Positions 1 through 12,697 of a DNA stretch of 64,000 bases are shown in pieces. The stretch lies in the NCBI GenBank assembly GCA_014529385.2, contig CM043959.1, positions 86,337,529-86,401,528 of the forward strand, given 5' to 3'. A program made the translations under genes and the position numbers. Numbering within the stretch: the stretch's first letter is position 1; each line of letters opens with the position of its first letter. A model generated the notes under the pieces. It did not search any database. It saw only the letters and a list, made by a program, of their open reading frames with translations, and was not told where the DNA came from. The stretch is from Adiantum capillus-veneris (lineage: Eukaryota > Streptophyta > Polypodiopsida > Polypodiales > Pteridaceae).

Positions 1-350
1 AGTCAACCACAACAAAATTACACCAAGAGGAGCTCGTTGGGGTCGTCTAGCCGAACCAGTGACTTTTCATCACTGCAGCACATGCTCACAAACCCTCGAA
101 TTCCCTCTCTCATCGTTGTTCTTTGTGCGCAGGCTGCGGCCATCATTATTGGGTTTTTCTTACGCCTTATCACCTTAAGGGAATGCCCTAAGTTGGGCAC
201 CGTGGGTGGTACCCACCATGGCCAAAGATGATCAACGTTTTTTGACAAGATGGTGCCCACCTCCAGTAAAGTGATAGGCTTGATGTACAACATCGACGAG
301 ACACAAGCTGGAGGAAATTGCAAAAGTTAAGGGACATAGCCCGCATTTTT
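1..350. other. No recognised gene
   Basis: Short overlapping ORFs only. None shows a domain I recognise. This is the left flank of the LTR element starting at 351 and may belong to an older, related repeat. Confidence 0.5.
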
Positions 351-505
351 TGTCAGGACACCGGCAAGGCCGGGCAAGACAAGGGCAGGGCCGGGCTAGG
401 CGGTGTGGACCGGGGAGTCCAACTAGGGCAAAGGGCCAGGGGCTTGCCTATATAATGGGTGGTTGGGTGGTGGACTCTCAGACTCTAGCTTCCCCTGGTC
501 TTACA
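351..505 (+). repeat. 5' LTR of copy A
   Basis: 155 bp, TG...CA. It matches 5431-5585 with only a few differences and is followed directly by the primer-binding site. Confidence 0.9.
449..455 (+). promoter_or_regulatory. TATA box in the 5' LTR
   Basis: TATATAA about 55 bp before the LTR end. It is repeated at 5529-5535 in the 3' LTR, and the equivalent TATATATA lies at 9545-9552 in the related LTR of copy B. The position fits the LTR promoter. Confidence 0.6.
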
Positions 506-506
506 C

Positions 507-517
507 TGGTATCAGAG
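507..517 (+). other. Primer-binding site (tRNA-iMet type)
   Basis: TGGTATCAGAG starts two bases after the LTR and complements the 3' end of plant initiator-Met tRNA. Confidence 0.8.
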
Positions 518-3206
518 ATCAGGAGGGAGAGCTATGGAGGAAGGGGACCTTGCATGGCTTGTGCGTCTCTCTCTCTTTCTCTCTCTCGGTCGTTCATGGA
601 GAATCGTGGAGAAGATCCCTCTCTTGCTAGCTATGGAGGGCGTGGCTCTCACGTTTGGGAGCTTTTTGCATGATTTGCATGCGAAGGAGCAAGGAGGGGG
701 CATGACAGTGGGTACTGTCCCCTGCAGAGCGAAAAGGAAAAAGGCTGCGGGAACGCTTGCTTCTGGCAAGGAGGAGGGAGGCTCGAGGCCGACCGCATGC
801 AGGACTGCTTATACATGGCGGTGGCGAGTCGACTTGCACAAAAATCACCATTCCTTGGCTCAGTACGCGCGCGTTGCGACATGGGACAGTTTGATCACAA
901 GGGCGTAAGCCCTCGCAGATTGTTGGAGCCGCCATAGCCCCTCTCTCCCTCAGCGCTGCAGATTTGTCGCCATCGCTGCGTTGATTTCATATTTGGGTGC
1001 CCTAAGGGTGCCCTAAGGCCACCCTAGGGGCTTTTCGCACAGCAAGAATACGCATGCCACACACGCCCGCAGCCGGCGGTCAAAGTCACATGCATGGAAC
1101 ATGCAAGCCGTAAACAGGCAGATCTCAGAGTAGTGATATGACCAAGCTTTGCACGGAGGCGTAAAATTGTACAAGGCGTCATATATGAGCAGGTCTTGAG
1201 AAGGCGGCATCGAACGAACATGCCCTCACACATTTTGCAGAAAGTTTTGGCATGGCCACATTGATTTTCGGAAGATTTCTTTAGCCATACATATTGACCT
1301 TGAAGCGACTATCACCATCTCTCTGACGGCACAGACGATAATGCTTATTGATTCAAGGATCTTCGACACATTGATCCTGTAAAGCAGAGCAAATTGCCAA
1401 AAGCACTCAGTTTATTTTTTCCGTAGTTGTTGCAGCAGAACCACATAAAGGTTTTCATGGCATGTTTGCATGTCAATTTGGCATCGAAATTCAAGGAACT
1501 TTGAATGCACAAGCTATGTGCCCGACCAGGTACGAGACGAGAATGAGGCATCAGGTGGCAAAGTTGGGACAATTTTGGCAAATATGCTTGCAAACATCCT
1601 TCTACTTAAGCCATGGAGCTTGCACGGATCACGACAAGAATGACATGATGTGCAACATTGGGGATTTTACTTGAGACAACGGGAATCACGACTTGTCAGC
1701 AATAATTAGCATTTGGCAGGGCCGACTCTGAGCAATAATTGGGCCGACTCGTTATTATACTTCAAGAAACCGACAGGCATTTTGAAGTGTCTGCACCCAG
1801 TATTGCATTACTCAGGTACGCTTTGTTTGTGCAATAGTTTCTTGGTGATTTTATGTTTTTAGTATGGTATCCTACTCGACAAGGTTCCAGGGTCATGAAT
1901 CCCTATCTCTTTAAGCATGGGATACATAAGTATGTCGAAGCTATTGTAGCTTGCTAGGGAGTAGGCAATATAGGTACATGAAGCATAATGGACATCCATA
2001 GCTATGAGCTGAATTCCATGTCGACCACCACATGAATTTTCACTACGCCAACTTTTCAAGCAAAGGTTGCTTGGATCAAGCAGGGTTTGATAATAGCTGA
2101 CATTTGATAGCTTAGTTGTCGATGAGCATCGAGCAATGTTATGATTCTCAATCCGTAGCAACATTTGGCAAGGCCATTTCCTTATGAAATTTTGACAAGA
2201 TCAATCTTTTTCTGCTCGGACACATATGTGTCACCAAGAGTATCTGTTAGCTATGAGCACTCAGGCTCCATTCTTGTCTCATCCATGTCATGAACTTATG
2301 TGAAGCAAGACTTCTATTTATGCATCTTGCATTTTGACTCCCCACGTTCGGTCTATGCTATGAGCATACAAACTTGGGATGGCGGACTTGACAATATGCT
2401 TGCAGGTTATTTCATTACATGACAGACGGGCGTATATGATACACGAGATGTATCTGTACACACAATAGATCCCACTCATGCAGCAGATATGGCTATGCGC
2501 CATTGTTAAGCAAGTTTTCTTCCACAAAATATCGGGCCAACTGGTTACAACAACGACCAGGTTAGCCAATTTACAATCTTCTTATTTTTCCATGTTTACA
2601 TCTTTGATTGGAAACTATTGATTTGTGCAAAGCAATGTGCTTTGACAATTTTACATAAAGCAAGGTTTCTTCCTTGTGCCAAGGTACTGCCCAATGACTT
2701 GGCATCAAGGGCATTGGCACACAAGTTCGAGAAACTGGAAAAATAGGGAATCTTAGCTCACCGAATCCCTACCAGTTTAAACTGTGCAAGGCACTTATGG
2801 TTTTCGCTCTCAAGTTTGAGGCCATCACTTTTGCCAAGGGCTTAAGTTTATGTCTGTATGGCATGCTAGCTAGGTGGATTCAATTCTACCGCCTCCTAAA
2901 ACACGTTTCCGCTACAACACCAGACACTTTGTCAAGGACACTAAAAAGCACCTAAATCAAGGACTTAATTCAAAGGCAAAGTGCTATCATTAGGTCACAC
3001 CAGTGTCAGCCACAACCACATACATGGTTGGTGGGTCAATCTATGACTTCTTTGTGTTTTCTGTTACCCCTCTCGATGAGAGAGTCATAGCAGAAAATTG
3101 TAGCACGCTTATAGGATAAGCTGCACGCTACGCATAAGATGCACACAAGCATGGGCGTAATATATACAAAGTAGTGACTCAAGGAAAGTTCCTCAGCCCA
3201 GCATGT

Positions 3207-3231
3207 TCTCTCTCTCTCTCTCTCTCTCTCT
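3207..3231. repeat. (CT)n microsatellite
   Basis: Pure CT tract inside copy A. A longer tract sits in the equivalent place in copy B (7432-7475). Confidence 0.9.
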
Positions 3232-5197
3232 TATTTCTCTTGAAGAATAATGAAACCTTTTTAAGAATCTTTTCAACATGTTTGTTTGGAAGTCACTCCG
3301 AGCCAAGGTGCTCTAACTCTCAGCTAGACATAGGGCGAGACACCATCTAAATTAGTCTTCATTAGTTCGTTGATTGAAAACTAATTGCCATCAGGGCTAT
3401 AAGCCACACACGTGGCTAAGAGTCATTGTCAGATCTCGGGTACGACCCAGATGTTGACATTCCTTGGGTGATTGTTCTTAAGATCGAACAAATCTGCCCA
3501 GTGGAATACACATCGAACACCTCGAAATTAATGGACAAGCAAGAGTCTTGTCATTACGGATGTTTAGGGTGTCATTTTTGCACTACATGGAGTTAGTGTG
3601 ACGCTCAATTTGAGTTTAAATCTGAAACTCACATCAGCTGATCTATACCACGGAATCTAGAGGCAACAAACAGTTGCGACAGCACGACTGTTGATACGAG
3701 CACTATAGCACTACGAGTGTCTATGGCATCACAATTTTGGGGTACGCCCCCGAGGAGTGAAAGGGCAAGGGAACTGAACATGCTCATCACCACCCAGCCA
3801 TGCCCTATATAGGCCCATAGCCTTCTAAATATAGGGACCCCCAAAGGGTCTTACCAAGTGGGTTGACTACGTAGATTTTACCCAACGGGTTTGGATTGCG
3901 AAGGCAGCACCCAGGGTTCCCAGTGCAATGTTGCTTGATTTTTTCATAGGTGGGAGACGTACTCCTGTGCATTTGAATACGGGTAACTGAACTTTTAGTT
4001 CAATCCCTAGGACCATGCCAAGGGCATGTTAAAAAAAGTATTTTGGGTGGCAGTGTCCAATGTACATTATGCTGTTATGAATCCACTTGTAGGATTCAAT
4101 TTGGCACATGTTGTCACATGGGATACAAGTCCAGGTACTCAAGGAGTTCGGTTTAGCCAGTGTGGAGAAAGGATAATGAGGGTCCCTCTCACTCCGGTCG
4201 TAGAGTGTTTGAAATTACCTCCACGCACAAGTACATCTTGTACTTGAAGAATGTTCTTTTTCAGACATTCTTACATGAGACATATTCCACATGTGGAGGA
4301 TATGAGTCGCTAGGACTGACACTGGCGCCATTATTTTAATTATGTGTCATGACAAAGTCCCTAGGTGCTGGTCACATCTGTTTTTCTAGACCATCTTTAG
4401 CATGACGTATCAGGAGCAATTTCATGGCCAGAAATTGTCGAATACTTAGAATGACTTGTCCAGATACAAGTACTGCTAAACAACATTACAGATGGTTGTT
4501 TATACATATAGCAAGGCTCTAAATTGTTAATGAAAAAGTTTCATTGTTTGTACCTAGAAGTGATCAATGTTTCACCTTCTATTATGGTTCAGATGTTTCA
4601 TCAAGGCTTGCAAAAGATTGCAATTGAATTTTGCACTCTATATGCAATATCTCTAGGAGATTACTTTTGGGTCTACTAATCACCAATAGAGTTCATGGCT
4701 CGGTTTGGGTGTTTGTGGATTTTTCAAGACAACCACGATGGTTACTCAGGACATTGTTGATTCCTCAACAGTGTTACACAATATTGTGATTCCCATTTAC
4801 CAGTCATCTAGGAAGACTGTCTGTAAACCGTGAGGGAAAACACATCTCAGTACTGTCAGTTATCCAAAGGGATAGGCAGATTACAAAGTGTAATCTTGGG
4901 CTAAAGGATATGCAAAGTGCGTACATTAGCACCAAGCAATCCAATTAATAAGCATTTATTGCTCTTCTTGGAGTTTACTTACTATCAGTTAATGCATGTT
5001 GCGACTAGGTAGTCTCTTTGTGTATAAGTCACGTTCTCAACCTTGACACTCGCTAGGGTGGGGTTGTTTACTGATGAAATTTGAAAACAAGTCAAGGACT
5101 TACACTTGGCTGATGATTTGGGTCAGCAAGTTACTTTCACAGAAAGTGAAAAGCGGTACTCTTTCAGGTACATCTTTGTCGTGATAACTCGTTTAGC

Positions 5198-5419
5198 ATG
5201 CTCATGTGCGTTCTAAATGGAGTCTACACACTAGATGGTTGCAAATGGACAACAATGTGGAAAATCAAGATGCTACTCTTGGTTTCATTGAACCTCTTGC
5301 GGAATCGTGTTCCGGGCAACCAAACAGCTAGATCCATAAGGGATGCCACTTGGGAAAACATTAGTGTTCTTAAGAAGAAGTTCCCCACTTTTGTTTTCAA
5401 GGACGAAAACTCTTCTTAA
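5198..5419 (+). pseudogene. Chromodomain-like C-terminus of a gypsy polyprotein (remnant)
   Basis: The 73-codon frame ends with DATWENISVLKKKFPTFVF, a form typical of the end of plant Ty3 chromovirus polyproteins, where a chromodomain-type DATWE motif is followed by a short tail and then the polypurine tract. The stop lies about 10 bp before that tract, as expected. Upstream pol is not readable. Based on the motif and position only. Confidence 0.55.
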
Positions 5420-5430
5420 GGGGGGAGTAA
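5417..5430 (+). other. Polypurine tract
   Basis: G-rich tract (TTAAGGGGGGAGTAA region) directly before the 3' LTR; it would prime plus-strand synthesis. Confidence 0.7.
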
Positions 5431-5585
5431 TGTCAGGACACCGGCAAGGCCAGACAAGACAAGGGTAGGGCCGGGCTAGGCGGTGTGGAACGGGGAGTCC
5501 AACTAGGGCAAAGGGCCAGGGGCTTGCCTATATAATGGGTGGTTGGGTGGTGGACTCTCAGACTCTAGCTTCCCCTGGTCTTACA
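5431..5585 (+). repeat. 3' LTR of copy A
   Basis: 155 bp, near-identical to 351-505; ends ...CTTACA. Confidence 0.9.
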
Positions 5586-7429
5586 GTTTTGGTAAGGAAT
5601 AATAGGATCGATGAAGCTCCAACATGCACAAAATTTCAAGGAACGACTACTTTGGCATGGATTCAAGCATGCAAGTGCTGAGGATCGAAGGAAGGCGACA
5701 TGCATTGATCATTTAACTTCTCTGCATTACAAGCACGCATTGGGAAATTTGACATCAATTATCCGCCAATCATCGAGCCGCTCAAGCATGTTTGTTATGG
5801 ATGTCAATTTTCCACTTTTGGTTTGGAACTTCTGCTAGGGCATCGCTCCTAGGCAATATTGGCTCCTCAGGTTCAGGCAAGGCATGTTGCATATGGGTAC
5901 AGGCAAGGCCTGTGGCATGTAAGGTAAAGGTTTTTTGGCATGACAGACTCGTTTTTCTTTGTTTACAAAACTACGACAAGTAAAGAACTTTCAATAAAAG
6001 CATGCAAGGCATGCTCAAATTGAACCAAGCTAGTACGACAAGGCAAAGTCGACGTGAGTAATTCAAAAGCTATGTACGCTGCCATGAAATTTTCTTTTCC
6101 ATGCTTGTGCAATTTCAACACTCAAGGCACAAGCAAGGCTTGTGAGCATTACCAAAAGCATGATATTTTTGTTTCTTGAACACACGGTGTGCAACAACCA
6201 TTCATAGTCAAGGAAGGCTTGAGTGAGAAATGTTCTCGTTTAAAAGCAATGCGTCTTTCCATGCCTAGCAAAGGTTGGGACATGGTAGTGCTCGAGAATC
6301 TCATGGAGATTGGCACAGCCTGTTTCCAGCCTTGATGAAGGAGGCACATGTACCTCGACAAGGCCGACCATTACCTACAATTTGACAAGGTCGATTATTT
6401 GTGAATGCTTGACAAGGTCAAGTTTCTTTTGCTATAACATTGTGAATTGACAAGAGTATTTGTTAGCTATGAGCACTGGAACTCCATGAGTACTTATGTG
6501 AAGCAAGGCTTCCCTTTCAGAATTTGGCATAGTGGTTTTCAAAGTTTGGAATATGCTATTAGCATACGAACTTGGGGAACTTGTCAAGATGCTTGCAAGA
6601 TTTTGTGTCATAAGAGGGCGTATATGATACACTCGACCAATCCTTATACTGATACATATGGCTATGAGCCAAATTCAAACGAATTTTTTACTCAAGCATT
6701 ACCAGAAACCTGGACACAAGTGGGCAACAAGGTTAGTAAATTTCAAGTTATGTTTATTTTGTCTATTTTTTGCAAAAAAATCTCTCTGCTTTACAAAGCA
6801 AAGTGCTTGGGCAGACTCCATACGAAGCCGTTGTACAAAGAAAAGTGCTTTGCCAGGTTTCATGCAAAGCAAGGCTTCTCTTATGTGCAAAGGTATTATC
6901 GATTGATTTCAAATCCACAATAATGCACACATCTTTGGCACCATGTGGATATAAGCTTACAATTTACGTAATGACGCACTGTGATGTATCCATGCCAATG
7001 TAATCGTGCGAGGCACATATACCAAGGGCTCACATGGTTGATACTGTCATTGAAGCCAAGGGCTTAATATTCTATTTTTGATATATATGCATGGTGTACT
7101 AGTACGATGGACATATACCCCATCATTGTATACGCTTCCGCTATCACACTAGCTACTCTGTCAAGAAGTAAGTTATTGACATCTTAGAACAATTTTTATT
7201 TATTTTTATTCACAAGAAAAGTGCCATATTTAAGTCACTCTGGTACAATCAAGACCACATATACGGTAGGTGGGTACATATGTGAATTATGGTACCTCTC
7301 TCTACGAGAGCGTTGTACAAGCACACTATTATATGCTTATAGGATAAGCTATGACACATACATGGCCTGCACTAGAGCATATGCAAGGGGCATACTATAC
7401 ATTAGAAGAAGGGGTTTTCCTCTGCCCAA

Positions 7430-7431
<2 letters not shown>

Positions 7432-7475
<44 letters not shown>
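7432..7475. repeat. (CT)n microsatellite
   Basis: Pure CT tract of about 44 bp inside copy B. Confidence 0.95.
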
Positions 7476-7477
<2 letters not shown>

Positions 7478-9421
7478 TTCAAACTTCTCTGTGGGAAAGT
7501 GAAACTAGGCATGATTTTATTGAAATCTTTGCCACCTATATTGGAATGGCTAAGAGCCAATTGTTTGTAATCCGTCAGTGATTGCTCTCAAGATTGAACA
7601 ATTCTTTTCGGTTGCGTACCCATCGATTCTAATGGACAAGCAAGAGTCCTGCCATTAGCGATTTTTTGGGCATTATTTTAGCATTACACACTTTAAGTGT
7701 GAAGATCAAGTGGAGTTTTTGAACGTCTTAAACTCGTAAGGGCTTATCTCTACCAAGGTATATAGATGAAGCCAACATTTCAGACAACATGGCTGTTCAC
7801 AAAAACCTAAGATTATGGATTTTTGGGTATGGAAAAGATCCAATTGTGAATACGATTCCAACTTCAGTGAATCTCCTATTTTATCTATAGCACTAAGAGT
7901 GTCTATATGAGTACAGGTTTGGAGGTAAGATCCAGCTCGTGATTACTAAATCACCTGTTAAGTGTTGATGGTCAATTCTTGGAACCGTCACACTTGCACT
8001 TTCAAGGATAGAAGTCCACAAACTGCCAAGGGGTAGTGGAAAATTTCAACTTCTAAAGTAATAAGGACAAACCCAAGCACACAAGTACATCGTGTGCTTG
8101 AAGGATGTTCCTTTTTCAGACATCCTTACATGAGACATATTCCACATGTGGAGAATATGAGTCCCTGGACTGACACTGGCGCCCACACTATTTCAATTAT
8201 GTGTTGCGACAAAGTCCCTAGGTGCTGGTCGAATCCATTTTCTAGACCATTTTCAGCACAACGTATCAAGAATAGTTTCAATGGCCAGAAATTGTTTGAT
8301 ACTTAGAACCACTTCTTAAGTTACATGTGTTGTTAAACAACTCTAATGGATGGTTGTTTATGCTTATAGCAAGGCTATGTGTTGTTAATGAAGAAGTTTT
8401 ATTATTTGTACCTAGAAGTGATTTATGTTTCACCTTCTATTATGGTTCAAATGTTTCAGTAAGGCTTGCAAATGATTGTAATACATAGTATTTAGTTCTT
8501 TCTTGAACTATTTACACTCCTTTTTCATGTGTGCTACAAGCATCACATTCGCCATAAGTATTGCCAAGTATGATCTTGGATATGCAGGTTCGAATCTATT
8601 TTTGCTAAATGCATGTACACTAGGTGTTATGGGCCCTAGTGTTTAGCAAAGGATGATTTGGAGCGGCATACATATTCATCACATTAGTTGCTTATGAATC
8701 ATTTCTCCCTCTATGTGCAGTATATCTTTGAGATTACTTGTGGATCTACATATCACCAATAGAGTTCATGTCTTGGTTTGGGTGCTTGTTGATCTTTCGA
8801 GTTAAGCAAGACATTGTTGATTGCTCAGCAATGTTGTACGACATTGTGATTCCTGTTTACTAGACATTGGGAAGATTGTCTGTAAACCGTCGGAAAACAC
8901 ACCTCAGTACTATCAGTTATCCAAAGAAGATAGCCAGATTACAAGTGTCATCTTGTGCTAAAGGATATGTAAAGTGCGTTTGTTAGCACCAAGCAATTCA
9001 ATTAGAAAGCATGTATTACTCTAGTTGGAGTTTGCTTATCGTAAGTTAAAGCATGTTTGCGACTAGGTTTAGTCTCTTTATGTATATTTCAGGTTCTCAA
9101 CCTTGAACACTAGTTATGGTGGGATTGTTTACTGATATGAGAAGATAACAAGTCAACGACTTAAACTTGGTTGATGAGTTACACCAGCATGTTCCTTTCA
9201 TGGAAAGTGAAAAGAGGTACTCTTTTCAGTACATCTTTGTCGTGATAACTCGTTTAGCATACTCAAGTGAGTTCTAAATGGAGTGTCTACATGCTATGTT
9301 GTATATGAGTTACACAAAGTCAAATGAACAACATAATCCATGAAGGATGTCAATGTGGAACACATTAGTGTATCACCACTCTTGTTTTTGAGGACAAAAA
9401 TGCTTCTCCAAGGAAGGAGTA

Positions 9422-9604
9422 ATGCCAGGACAAGGATCCTAAGGAGCAAGGATCGACCTAAGGGGTTAGGGACCTAAGCCAGGGGCTCGGATTGGACCAG
9501 TGTGGATTGGGGATCCAAACTATGGCTAGGACTAGAAGCCGGCCTATATATAGGGAGGTAGGGTGGTGGATCTGGCATCTCAGTCTCCTAGGTCTTATAC
9601 CCAC
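9422..9604 (+). repeat. 3' LTR of copy B (right edge approximate)
   Basis: Preceded by a purine-rich tract (9406-9421). It shares with copy A the order TGNCAGGACA, a TATA box, a GGTGGTGGA block and a CCTAGGTCTTA-type end. Considerably diverged. Confidence 0.65.
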
Positions 9605-10637
9605 ACTTGACCAGTCAACACTAATTATTTAACTGATAAACTTTGTGGTGCACCTCTCATTGGCAATCACCCAATCAATGATAATGCACCTATGGGACCG
9701 ACAAGCTTGGGCCATGACTAAAAATACTATAGATAATAAGAGGGATATCATGGGTTAATATGCCCCCCTTCCTGATGTAGATTCCATCCTCAAAATCTAT
9801 GAATGTGTAAACTCAAGTAGGAGGATGCTACGCAATACTAAATATTTTGATGAGAATAGTGGCCCATGGATGTGCTCACCAATCAAGATTTTTAGTTGAA
9901 CGATAATATACACGGCCTCTGCAATATCGTGACTCATCATCTTTACTCGAACACTGCAAAATCAACACGAAAATATCACAATAAGTGCATTCTCATAAAA
10001 ACATGGATAATTAAAATTATATGCAGTGAGTAAGCATAAAGAGTAATCAGTGACAAAATATGAAACAAACGTGTTGAGCATCATACATTAAAATACAATA
10101 TAATCAAACACACTAACACTTGTAGAGGTCAACGAACCAAGAACAATAGCTTTGCTAGTTTTGCTGTTACTAGGGTCATAAAGGTCAACTATTAATCACA
10201 TAGTCAATCCTCCTAATTCTTTGTAGTCAATTTAGAGTTGTTTAGTTGCAAGAGCGGATTGTTTCATGTCTCAAGGCTGACTAGAGGCTATACCTAGAAG
10301 ACCTTCAAGTTGAGATATGATAAAGGAGAACACACATGAAGTCATCATCAAAATAGATTCTCTTTAATTGACCCCCCAAACTGTTTTCACTATAGATTTT
10401 GTTGCCACATAGAGCCTTAATTGACTTTTGGGCTCCTCTTTTTTCTTTTTCTCTCTTTTTTATGAGTGGCCTTGCTGCTTGTTCATTTACAGTCATGTAT
10501 CATTGGAAGGTCATGTTGACACTGCTACCCTCCCTAGGTTCATCACAATAGCAAAACTTTCTTACAATACATAAGCTAAAGGGAAAGAGGGATTACACCC
10601 ATTTGCAAAAAGTGATGTATCCTTAAATAAGTGGCCA
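9605..10637. other. Gypsy 3' remnant, no gene
   Basis: On the minus strand a G-rich polypurine-like tract sits at 9762-9773, just after a short acidic coding-like stretch (DFEDGIYIRKGG). This suggests the 3' end of the gypsy remnant to its right, with 9605-9760 a possible truncated LTR. Nothing else is recognised. Confidence 0.35.
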
Positions 10638-11492
10638 CTAATAGCTTAATTGTAATATCTTTCTAACAACCAAATCTCCTGAAAAGTGACCTTTAACTAT
10701 GTCCATACGTGCTTCTTGTATAATGTATGAGTACTCATTCTCATGAGCACAACGTCTATGAATGTCATCCTTTCCTTGCTTATAGAGAATTCCAAAAATT
10801 AGGCAATAAGACTTGCATTCTTTTATTATCTTTTGAGGTAAATCCTTTCGAAGCTCTTTGGGTGAAAAACCATTAAGTAAAAAGTTAACAATCTTCTCAC
10901 TCCAATTGGGCATCGTCTCAACCAAAAAGAGAGAAGTATCAAGTAATGGGAGAGAAACTCATCGTCAACTCCAATGGGAGCTTATCCATTTGGTATGCAA
11001 GACAAATGATCAGCCATGACATGTTTTTTGATGGGCCTTGCCACCATCGTAAAATTGAATTCAAGTAGAATGAGTAACCATCTTGTAATTCTTCCCATGG
11101 AGCATGGTTTATTTACCAGATATAGTAGCTGTTGATGATCAACGTAAAACAAAAACTTGGTGGCTAGAAGATAAGATGATTTTTTTTTAAATTGCATGGT
11201 TTATTTACTAGATATAGTAATATTTGATGATCAATGTAAAACAAAAACTTGGTGGCAAGAGGATAATATCAAAATTTCTATACTAAATCATAGCTAAACC
11301 TTATCACTCTATAGTGGTGTAGTTTATCTCACCATCATTTAGCTCATGACTAACAAAGCTAATGGGATAATGCAATTTATGTTCTCCTAGCTGAGTTGGA
11401 ACACACCCAATAGCAATTTTTGATGCATAAATGTGCACATAGAAACTTACATTCCAAGCAGGTGCTCGTAAAAGAAATTTTTGCTTGGTCAT
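10638..11492 (-). pseudogene. Ty3/gypsy pol remnant: RNase H to integrase N-terminus
   Basis: Three minus-strand blocks follow pol order. At 11304-11492, WNVSFYVHIYASKIAIGC is the reverse-transcriptase RNase H start, with its catalytic DAS altered to YAS. At 10982-11197, FYVDHQQLLYLVNKPC through KKHVMADHLS is the RNase H end. At 10638-10925 the block up to GHFSGDLVVRKIL is the integrase zinc-binding region. Blocks lie in different frames and are separated by stops, and a short duplicated stretch at 11190-11260 repeats part of 11090-11180. No LTR pair is seen. A dead fragment of a family different from the Tat-like element nearby. Confidence 0.8.
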
Positions 11493-11634
11493 CTAGCACA
11501 ATTGTGATTTGATCGTAATCAGAGTACCCATCTAAAAAACTACAAGCCTCCTTTCATTCTACTCTCTCAAGCATGTGTTTCAAATATGGTGAGGGTTAAT
11601 GGTCTCTCCTTGTGACTATATTAACCTTTTTGAG
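11493..11634. other. No feature seen
   Basis: Short spacer between the gypsy remnant and the copia LTR. Confidence 0.4.
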
Positions 11635-11856
11635 TGTTGGGGTGAAGGCTCATGCACCCATGAGGAGTCCCATCACTCATCATGTCCGACCGCCCACATG
11701 TGTACTCATACCTTATTCTTTATATACATATGAATAAGGGCTCACTCACTCTATTTCCATACATTGAAGCTCCACCAATATCTCGTGTGCGTCTCTTCCC
11801 TTCCCTAGTCTCTCACACACTCTTCTCAAACCCGCATCATTGGCACCAATCCCACA
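11635..11856 (+). repeat. 5' LTR of outer copia element
   Basis: 222 bp, TGTTGG...CCCACA. Shares long matches with 38505-38727, such as CCATACCTTATT and ACATATGAATAAGG. Confidence 0.8.
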
Positions 11857-11857
11857 A

Positions 11858-11875
11858 TTGGTATTAGAGTCGTGG
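11858..11875 (+). other. Degenerate primer-binding site
   Basis: TTGGTATTAGAGTCGTGG is close to the iMet consensus TGGTATCAGAGC. The C-to-T change would fit decay of methylated cytosine. Confidence 0.6.
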
Positions 11876-12697
11876 CGGAAATTATGACGGTGGAAACCCC
11901 TCCTCCCTCTTTCTGGCAAGCTCTCGACAATGAAGATGGAGCTCGGCCATCGGTGGTGGTAGATTCAACATGGATTGGAGGAGCTCCAAGTGGACCATGG
12001 AGCTCAAAGAGGCATATGCAGATCTCCTTGAGATTCAATGGAATCTTGAGAGATATCTTGGCACCGCTGTAAGAAATGGAGCAAAGTCTGCAACAATAGA
12101 AAGCTTGAAGAAGTGGGGAGATTCAAGCAATAACTTAGGTATCGAGAGAAGCGTGAGAAACCACACCTATACAAAATCAAACCGAGCAAGGAATCTTGCA
12201 GCTAGGAATGGAGCTGCACACCGGAAAATCAGGGAAGGCTTGCGAGTAGTAGCAAATCATGCAAGCAATTGAGAGCATTTCAAGGAATCTTGAACTGAGC
12301 AAGTGGGGAATGCAATGAGGTGAGGCCATTGTAGCTACAACAGAATTGAACACTGGCAGTCAGTAACACAACTTACAAGATAGTGTTGTGTGTGAAAGCT
12401 TGAAATCAATCTACAGTAGCTATTCGAGCTAAGGACTACAATCTAAGCAGGTCTTGCAGCTAGTGAAAGGGGGCAACTGGAAATTGAGTAGCTACAAGCA
12501 ATAAAGAAAGCACAGGGGAAAATTTGAGTAGTGTTGTCAATTTTAAAGCAGAGGAGCAAACCATAGAGTGCGTTTTCTTTTACTGCAAGCTGAGATAGTG
12601 CAAGACATTTTTGTGCACTATAGAAAGGGAGAAATAGAGGTAGCGATATTGTGTGGAGCGTGGGGAGAAAGAAGAGTGTGTGCACAATCACACACGC
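11876..12697 (+). other. Leader / gag-start region of the outer copia element
   Basis: Overlapping ORFs of 66 and 100 codons begin here but contain no domain I recognise. Stops in all frames. The gypsy element starts at 12698. Confidence 0.35.

Larger units (their letters stand above)
351..5585 (+). mobile_element. Decayed Ty3/gypsy chromovirus-like LTR retrotransposon (copy A)
   Basis: Two nearly identical 155-bp direct repeats (351-505 and 5431-5585) start with TG and end with CA. The left repeat is followed by a tRNA-iMet-type primer-binding site and the right one is preceded by a G-rich polypurine tract, so the element reads on the plus strand. Flanks (TTTTT before, GTTTT after) match at 4 of 5 bases, a plausible target duplication. 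The 4.9-kb interior has no long ORF. The only protein signal is a chromodomain-like tail just before the polypurine tract. I infer a chromovirus (Ty3) remnant; a non-autonomous derivative is also possible. Confidence 0.8.
5586..9604 (+). mobile_element. Older related LTR element, 5' end missing (copy B)
   Basis: Much of this segment resembles copy A in the same order. For example, 8070-9300 resembles 4220-5230 and 7290-7430 resembles 3065-3200. It ends in a polypurine tract and a divergent LTR (TGCCAGGACAAGG... versus TGTCAGGACACCGG...). No 5' LTR or primer-binding site is seen, so it is truncated or interrupted by copy A. It has no coding capacity. Confidence 0.65.
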
